The notes below the pieces were generated by a model, which made no database searches, had not been told where the DNA came from, and saw only the letters and a list, made by a program, of their open reading frames with translations. A DNA stretch of 64,000 bases from Adiantum capillus-veneris (Eukaryota; Streptophyta; Polypodiopsida; Polypodiales; Pteridaceae), in the NCBI GenBank assembly GCA_014529385.2, contig CM043960.1:28487396-28551395 (forward strand), read 5' to 3'. Below are positions 57,815 through 64,000 of this stretch, piece after piece (position 1 is the first letter of the stretch; each line of letters begins with the position of its first letter). The position numbers were made by a program, and so were the translations under genes.

Positions 57815-58700
57815 CTTCGTGTTTGACGAGACTCTTTACCCTCCTCTTCTTTGCCCGCCCCCACACTAGCCACGACATCGCCATCTACACTAGCTGGTTT
57901 TGCACGGCTGACAGTTGTTCCTAGCAGCCACACACCACTAGCTACTCCTCTAGGAGTCACTCCAATCGACACTCCTCGCTTCGAGGCCCAGACTCCAGTG
58001 GAGACACCTGACATCTGTACCCCCATCGACACGCCGCTAGAGACCCCTGCCGGGACACCCAAGTTCACGCGTCAACGGCGAGAGGGCTTGCCTTACTCCG
58101 TCGACTTCAGCGACGGCATCATCTTGGATAATGAACACAAGAAGGTGATCTCGTGCATGCGCGGTATTTGCTTTCAGGTGTTTAGACATACATACTAAAC
58201 ACCTGGAGTGAAGTACCAATGATTTAAAAGACAGAGTCATTAGCATGTTGCATGACAAGTTTCCCGTTTCAACACGGGATGACCGCTTCAATGAAGACCT
58301 GATGAAGGTTCAAATGCGCGAATATTGCGAGCACAAGCGTTCCGAAGTGCAAAAAGCAATTAAGCATGGGTGGAACAGACTAGATTGGCTGGCCAAAGAA
58401 GACTGGAAGAATGCGAAGAAAGCAGCACGCGAGAATCCCGAAAAGTGGAAGCAACAAAAGGAGGTAGCCAAAGCGCATAGAGGCAGGGACCTCGCACCAC
58501 TTGGGGAGCGGCGGATGGGCATCATTTGAAGCCGATTTTGTAATCGTTTTCGCATTGCTCTTTAGGTTTGATAGTTTAGGGTTTAGGGGTTTCTTAATTC
58601 TAACATAATGGATTCTTTGTATGTTTTGACAGCGGTCGATGGACAGGACATGACCCCACACCGTACAAGCGCGAGTACGCAGGCAAGAAGGGCTATAGCG
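57815..58700 (+). pseudogene. TNP1-like gene of CACTA-3, frameshifted
   Basis: A homologue of the 371-residue CACTA-1 protein from its ASTPPR region onward. The first stretch, to 58198, reads TPIDTPLETPAGTP and GLPYSVDFSDGIILDN, then a frameshift turns FRHYILN into FRHTY and a stop. The second stretch, 58245-58529, reads FNEDLMKVQMREYCEHKRSEVQKAIKHGW and DWLAKEDWKNAKKAARENPEKW, then shifts frame before the LGSGG motif. The first exon start is missing. The second exon begins near 58633 and runs into the A/B tandem array, which copies part of it. The product cannot be made intact. Confidence 0.85.
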
Positions 58701-59010
58701 CGAGTACGCAGGCAAGAAGGGCTTTAGCGCGAGCCACCTATAGCGCGAGTACGCAGGCAAGAAGGGCTATAGCGCGAGCCACCTATAGCGCGAGTACGCA
58801 GGCAAGAAGGGCTATAGCGCGAGTACGCAGGCAAGAAGGGCTATAGCGCGAGCCACCTATAGCGCGAGTACGCAGGCAAGAAGGGCTATAGCGCGAGCCA
58901 CCTATAGCGCGAGTACGCAGGCAAGAAGGGCTATAGCGCGAGTACGCAGGCAAGAAGGGCTATAGCGCGAGCCACCTATAGCGCGAGTACGCAGGCAAGA
59001 AGGGCTATTA
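58670..59010. repeat. Two-unit tandem array (A=29 bp, B=16 bp) with higher-order pattern
   Basis: Unit A starts GCGCGAGTACGCAGGC and ends AGGGCTATA; unit B is GCGCGAGCCACCTATA. The order is AABABAABABAABA, nine A and five B, so a 119-bp super-unit ABAAB is repeated. Unit A derives from TNP1 exon 2 sequence (ERE-YAGRKG coding part in CACTA-1). Confidence 0.9.
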
Positions 59011-59309
59011 CATTTGCAAAGTTTAACAATCAAGTGATTTTTCCTATGATGTGTACAATTGTCATTGATTTACTTTCATCAATTTACTTTTGTCAGTTTT
59101 GCATCTTTATTCTGGAAACAATCCTATGGATGATGGAGTTAATGGTTATATTGTCTTGTGGGTGACTACTTTGGGTCAATATCTAAGCTTGCACTTTCTT
59201 TCAAAGGTGAATCTGGGGTTATCTTGGATTCAATTAGGTTTACTCAATTATTGAAACATTCAATATGGTTGATGGTTGAATGTCCTGCCACCAAAAAAAA
59301 ATTCTCTCA

Positions 59310-59520
59310 GGCGTCGCTATGAGCGTCACTATATAAGACTCTGCAACGTCGTTATAAACGTCGCTATAGGTGGCGTGTAAACGTTGCTATGATCGTCGCT
59401 ATATAGTGACGGCTTTAGCAACGCATATAGTGACAGTTATAGCAACGCTCATAGCGACGTTCCCGTATCGACGCTGTTAGCGACGATCTTAGCGACGTCG
59501 GGGAGTATAAAAACCCAATG
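59310..59520. repeat. Subterminal repeat array of CACTA-3 (right end)
   Basis: Inverted and direct copies of GCGTCGCTAT and ATAGCGACG, equivalent to 25395-25620 in CACTA-1, followed by GTATAAAAACCCA and a shared end segment. Confidence 0.85.
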
Positions 59521-60639
59521 TATTTCCGTCGCTAACAGCGTCACAAGTGCACACAACCTCTTGTAGTGTTGTAATCCTCTTTCGGTTTTACTTATTTGCA
59601 TGGGCAACTATGGAGCTCCAAAGTTGCAGCTAGAGAACCTTTCCCAGACGCCCTTAGAGTGCCTGTGGGGGAGCCATGTAAGCTTGCTACATGCACATGT
59701 GAAATGTAAGTAGGAAAATGCTAGAGCCTCTTTGTGCACATCATGGCCAAGATTCTAGGGGAGGTCAAACTATAAGGAGAAAAATCAGTTCTTGTGGCAT
59801 TCAACTATGTGCATTCTCCTGTCTTTGTTCTTTTAATGCTATTGGTGGAAGTCTTCCTATATGGGCCATTATGGTAGCAATGGCTAAGTCTTTGGGACAT
59901 GTGCCAAGGCTTTGAGTAGTGAATATCACTGAGCAAGCCAATGCACACTATTAAGCATACCTCCACACGCACAGGGGTAGCTATTTTGAGTTACCCCCTA
60001 TCCCATCTAGTAATTGCACTTGCAAAACAAATGTAATACCCCAACCTAGCGCTTGCATGTGCGTGAGAGTGATGAAGTCAAATCAATCAATTCAATATCT
60101 CTGTTACAATTACCCCCCTCCGTGTGATCAAGGGTACCTCAAGAGGATGGATGGCTTAAAAATGCAGGTGAAGTCTCGATGCCCACCCCCACAACTCATG
60201 AAAGGCTACACACACGTAGCTTGAAATACAAAAATGCACCATATAGGAGAACACTAAGGAGCATACCAACAAAGGCTCTTTGCTCACATGGCTGGCAATT
60301 TCTTTTGGTCGAGTTCGAACTGGAAAGTAAAATATATCTCCAATGTGTCCAACTATGCCTAATTTCAAGGATTTGCCATTGCGGGTGGTATCTTCATGCC
60401 AAGTCAATGTATATGGTAGCAACAACTAAGTTTTCCCCTCGTCTCCCTCATTTGGAGGGGCCTTGAGAGCATGATGAAGCCCCCTTGGCCATGCCACGAT
60501 ACCAAGTGATGTGGTTGGGGTGGGAGGGATCAATGGTTGAGGATGTGTGAGCCATCCTACGCTCGGTATAAATTCAAATGAAATATCTAAATTTGGGACA
60601 AAATGTAAATTCGGGTCGGTGCCTCCCACTCCATCCCCA

Positions 60640-60690
60640 AACTTGAACTCGAGATGTCACCCTTGGGAGCTTGGTGCCCTAACCAATTCA
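60640..60690 (-). repeat. tRNA-derived SINE head
   Basis: On the minus strand AATTGGTTAGGGCACC resembles box A and CTCGAGTTCAAG box B (60642-60653), similar to plant Au-type SINEs. Box B is imperfect. Confidence 0.4.
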
Positions 60691-60851
60691 GTCATGTGTA
60701 CTTCTTGAAATGGAAGTCTGAGATATTTGGTAAATTTGGTGTTGAAGCGACGTGTTGTAGATTCGGGACTCCAAATGCAGCCCAGAGTGCATCCCACCCT
60801 TTATCCCCTCCCACCTTGCCCTTGTCACTTAGCCAACGGTCACGCGAGGCC

Positions 60852-60880
60852 TAGTTATTTGTAACGCTTACAAATAACTA
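60852..60880. repeat. Perfect 13-bp hairpin
   Basis: TAGTTATTTGTAA, a CGC loop, then TTACAAATAACTA. It may be the end of a small foldback MITE or a chance palindrome. No gene ends here, so it is not a terminator. Confidence 0.6.
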
Positions 60881-61424
60881 TGCTCGAGTGTTGGTCACAT
60901 GAAGCATAGTACTTGTCATAGTTCTACTATGCACAACTACGGCATAGTTGCAAAACTACGCAAGGCAAGAGAAATGAATGAACCTACAAACAAACAGAAA
61001 ACATGCAACTTTTTAGCCTTTGGACAACGAGGTAGGCTTGCCAACTTGCAACGCATATCTTTCTCTCTCTCCACTGCAATGCCTATTTCTAGTTTGCTTT
61101 CACCTACACATGGCAGTTTTCACACAACTAAGGCTGTGTGTGACCATGAAGCATGGCGTACTTGCTTTTGCACAGGGCATAGATGCATAGTTCTTTAGTT
61201 CTAAGTTACGGATTACTGAGGTCCATGTGACCACGGTCTTAGAGAGGAGGTTGGCCATGCATGGAACCACTGCCAATTATCCACTTTCCAGGACGGTAAG
61301 GTCATCGGGATTTCGGCGTGGACCATCCGTTGGGAGATCCTGATGATGCGGATAGATGCTCATGCTCCTACTTATTAATATGGGAGATGAATCTGCGAGT
61401 CTGGTCAGTCTGGGGCGTTGAAAA

Positions 61425-61521
61425 ATGACCGCAACGAAGGCCGTCCTCGCCTTCTGCGTCTGCTTCGTCCTACTCCTCGCTTTCTACCACAGGGAGAGCC
61501 TCATTTCCCTCCATGTCAGCT

Positions 61522-61567
<46 letters not shown>

Positions 61568-61730
61568 CTCGCGGATACTCACTCCGCATTGGTCTGTGTT
61601 TGTGGAGTGAGAGAGAAAGCGGCGCTTCTTTCTCTATGAAGCACCCACACAACGGCTCTGTGTGTGTGTGTGGGTGTGATTTAGTGAGACAGAAAGGGCT
61701 TCTTTCTGTTTGAATCGCCCACATTAGGAC

Positions 61731-61768
<38 letters not shown>

Positions 61769-61775
61769 TGCGTCT

Positions 61776-61821
<46 letters not shown>

Positions 61822-62297
61822 CTGTCTTCACCAAACATCACCCTTTCTATCCACATTGGTGACAGGAGCAACTGCGACTTAAAACCACTTCTATCAATAT
61901 GTGGGAAGACAAGGAGCAAGTGGGGACCTTGAAGGAGCTGTTGCAAAAGGCGGAGATGCGCAATGGCGGAGAGAAGACAGTGATCTTCACCAGCGTGAAT
62001 GCGGCATGGGCGGAACCGGGCTCATTGCTGGAGATCTTGTTGGAGAGCTTCAAGCTCCTGAAGAACAGCAGGACCCAAGAGGTGGACTTCCTCAAGCATC
62101 TCATCGTCTTGGCATTTGACCACAAGGCATATGAGAGATGTGTGGAGGTGCACCCCCTCTGTTACCAAGTGAGGACGGACGGCATTGACTTCTCGAGCGC
62201 CAAGCCTTACATGAGCCATGACTATGTGAAAATGATGTGGAGAAGAATAGAGTTCCTCAACAACGTTCTTGCCATGGGCTATAGCTTCATCTTCTCG
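61425..62297 (+). CDS. GT77-family nucleotide-diphospho-sugar transferase, exons 1 and 2 (partial)
   Basis: Type II Golgi glycosyltransferases of family GT77 modify plant cell-wall polymers and glycoproteins. Exon 1 (61425-61514) encodes 30 residues, Met then a hydrophobic anchor AVLAFCVCFVLLLAF and YHRES. The intron 61515-61865 has GT/AG ends and phase 0. Exon 2 (61866-62297) adds 144 residues: EKTVIFTSVNAAWAEPGS (near 66-83), LKHLIVLAFDHKAYERC, and YMSHDYVKMMWRRIEFLNNVLAMGYSFIFS, closely matching the N-terminal half of the PF03407 domain. GT follows at 62298. The DxD metal-binding motif expected next must lie in a later exon; a LINE occupies the downstream intron. The frame is intact so far, so this is probably a real host gene. 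Substrate is unknown. Confidence 0.8.
61523..61819. repeat. SSR tracts in GT77 intron 1
   Basis: (CT)n at about 61523-61563, (GT)n at 61733-61766 and (GA)n at 61788-61819. The CT and GA tracts are complementary. Between them a roughly 75-bp segment (GAAAGSGGCTTCTTTCT-like, then TGAAKC, CCCACA, GTGTGTG) is present twice. Confidence 0.85.
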
Positions 62298-62399
62298 GTA
62301 TGCCTCTATCCTTCCTCAAATTCTGTCTTACATTTCAGTTTTTATGAGCCCTATGACTTACTAATGCAATGTAGTCATTAGCTTGTAATATATAATGAG

Positions 62400-63430
62400 C
62401 TTTCATCGAGTTTGGATAATTATTTTTTGGAAATTATTTCACACAATCTCTCCCGTCCAAAATAATGGGTTAAACGAATTGTTTTCAAAAAGTGAGATCA
62501 TCCTTGATTTCTCAATACTGCACTTCGACCCTACTGTAAAGGTTTGTACAATCTCTAGAGCCTTCTTAACTATCTGAGGACAAGCTTTCACGAAGAGGAG
62601 GGAGTCATCTGCAAAGAGTTGCTGGTCATTCCCTGGCAGGCTCAACCCTTGGATCCCTCCCCTCGTAGCACTGGCTTTTAGCATTGTCGCCAGGGGGTGA
62701 GAACCTATGGCGAAAAGCAAAAGGGCTAGTAGGCATCCCTGCTTGATAGATCTTTTGACTTCAAATTAGCCCACAATTCTATTGTTGAAAACGGAGCTCA
62801 GCATGGCTACTAGCACTGAGAGTGCGAATCAAGCGATAAAGTAGAGGTCCAAACCCGAGCGTTTTCATGACATCTTCTATGAAAGACCAAGTGATCCCAT
62901 CGTAAGCTTTGTCCAGGTCAAGCTGGAGAAGAATGCACTCTTGCTTGGTAAGGGTAGCATACTCAATGCCCACCACTCGCTGCAAGGACGTTGTCATATA
63001 TAGACCTTCCTTTAATAAATCGGTGCTAATGTGGGGTGATGGCTTTGTCCAGGAGAGGGGAGCTGATTTTGAGGGAAATAGATTTGGCAATAATTTTGTA
63101 AGCCACTGACATCATAAAGATGGGCCGCCATTGTTTCAATTGAGAGAAACAGACTTGTTTTGGGATAGGTTTTATGAGCCCTCACTTAACATTGGAGTCA
63201 AGAGTCCCTTCAATTAGTGCCTAGTTAGCCATGCGCCTGATTGGGGATTTGAGATCATCCCAAAACTCAATGATGAACTCAATGGTCAAACCATCCCATC
63301 CAGGGGACTTCTAGGCTTACCTAAAGTTTGCAAAGCAACCGAGCATTCGTCTTCCAAAAATGCCTTTTCCAATAGGTTGGCTTCTGCTTGGGAGACAGTG
63401 CTGGAAATTGCAACCTTTCCTTAGGGGTCT
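62400..63430 (-). pseudogene. LINE-2 reverse transcriptase fragment in the GT77 gene
   Basis: L1-type reverse transcriptase on the minus strand. From right to left: PGWDGL-like start, WRPIFMMSVAYKIIAKSI, LLQLDLDKAYDGITWSFIEDVM (motif A), then QQLFADDSLLFVKA (catalytic ADD, motif C) and KCSIEKSRMISLF. Several stops and shifts break the frame; the endonuclease and C-terminal parts are absent. It lies just after the exon 2 donor of the GT77 gene, in antisense orientation, and so probably sits in intron 2. Antisense intronic LINEs are usually tolerated by plant genes. Confidence 0.8.
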
Positions 63431-64000
63431 AGCCCTGCACATGCATGGCACTTTTGTGATAGGCCTTCTTGGTGAAGAGCATGCCATTCAGAGGCCCCTT
63501 CCCAATAGACGTGTGGGCCTTTGAAAATAAGCCTTCACTAGGAAGGGCAAGTTTTGAAAATGCCCTTCAAAGATAAATTCTATAAAATAGCCCAAAAAAA
63601 ATCAAAGTAGAAGATTGCTTAGTTAAAACATGAGCCTAAGTTCTAAGGTGTAGCTCGGATGTGCTGCATTCATGATTGACTCATTTTAGTTTGAGCTTTG
63701 TGGTGGTAGGAAGTTTCTCCGATATATTATAATTTGCTGCCGTGTGTTGCTTTGTCTTCCTATCCATTGGACATGTTGGGGTGGGGTGGCAAGGACCTCG
63801 ATGTGGTGGCATCCGCTGCTCAAGATCTGTGTCCAAATATATTGTTTGTAAGATCCTAGTCTTTATGGTGTTTATGCTCCTTGTGGCATGTGATGCACAT
63901 GGGGTTTTCATGGTCTATAATGGTGGGTTGCAGGTCCATATAAAAGCCAAGACACTTCTAGTGTTTTTATTCTTTAATATAAATAGCTCCTATTGAGCAT
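63431..64000. other. No gene recognised; GT-rich block near 63680-63990
   Basis: The plus-strand composition (GGTGGC, GTGTTGC, CTTGTGGC) recalls the non-LTR 3' fragment at 39343-40112 and it approaches AT-rich DNA at the window end. It may be another 3' end, cut by the window. No motif supports a gene. Confidence 0.3.

Larger units (their letters stand above)
55544..59568 (+). mobile_element. CACTA transposon CACTA-3, internally deleted
   Basis: Begins CACTACAAGAGGT at 55544 and ends with its complement at 59568, flanked by the perfect target duplication TTG (55541-55543 and 59569-59571). Right-end sequences are nearly identical to CACTA-1, including the GCGTCGCTATA-type array at 59310-59500. 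It keeps the SSR block, the TTAGATTTAGG array, the pre-TNP2 block and an N-terminal TNP2 stub, then a broken TNP1-like gene. Most of TNP2 and the HMA fragment are absent. A foldback element (56531-56709) and an A/B tandem array (58670-59010) are additions. Size is 4025 bp. Confidence 0.93.
59572..61424. other. Intergenic stretch upstream of the GT77 gene; no gene recognised
   Basis: Apart from a SINE-like head and a small hairpin I find no coding or RNA signal. The last 100 bp should contain the GT77 promoter; TATTAATATG at about 61373-61382 is the only TATA-like word I noted. Confidence 0.4.

Noticed and set aside
60852-60880. Hairpin as a transcription terminator
   Set aside because: Rho-independent terminators are bacterial; no gene ends here and there is no U-tract. 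It was kept only as a palindrome.

Overview
This looks like nuclear DNA of a land plant with a large, repeat-dominated genome. The evidence is plant-type Copia and chromodomain Gypsy retrotransposons primed by initiator tRNA-Met, L1-type LINEs, three CACTA (En/Spm) elements with plant TNP2 and TNP1-like genes, a plant GT77 glycosyltransferase gene with GT/AG introns, and very many (GA)n/(CT)n tracts. I cannot name the species. A seed-free plant is possible but unproven.

Layout. 1-18.4 kb: an odd locus. A plus-strand gene-like unit carries a repeat-bearing coiled-coil-like ORF, a RING-like Cys/His fragment, an acidic stretch, and the two halves of an FCP1/NIF-type HAD phosphatase domain. A degenerate minus-strand transposase-like gene (14.9-17.7 kb) converges on it. 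Three dense clusters of the palindrome TATGCTAATTAGCATA and its variants lie in the spaces between these pieces. A complete Copia element (6550-12103, target duplication TTCAT) sits between the two phosphatase halves. 18.4-26.9 kb: a minus-strand LINE split by CACTA-1 (18932-25663), which carries a truncated TNP2, an apparently intact TNP1-like gene and a captured heavy-metal-associated (HMA) domain pseudogene. 26.9-30.2 kb: the 5' part of a second Copia. 31.3-32.2 kb: a (CT)66 tract and a ZNFX1-like zinc-finger pseudogene. 33.1-33.6 kb: a MITE. 33.9-41.6 kb: degenerate repeats, a Copia-3 remnant, tRNA-derived SINE heads, and a truncated non-LTR insertion with a 19-bp target duplication. 41.8-46.2 kb: a 5'-truncated chromodomain Gypsy and its LTR. 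46.2-54.8 kb: a minus-strand Gypsy whose gag is interrupted by CACTA-2 (48871-53562, TSD TAG). 55.5-59.6 kb: CACTA-3 (TSD TTG), a deleted relative of CACTA-1 with an expanded two-unit tandem array and a foldback element. 61.4-62.3 kb: the only convincing host gene, the first two exons of a GT77-family glycosyltransferase, with a LINE just downstream in its next intron.

How parts relate. Most genes here serve mobile elements and are broken. Many reading frames are intact except for isolated nonsense codons, each reachable by a single C:G to T:A change. That is what long-term cytosine methylation and deamination of silenced repeats would leave. CACTA-1 is the element closest to function for its TNP1-like product, but its TNP2 lacks the catalytic middle, so it would need help in trans.
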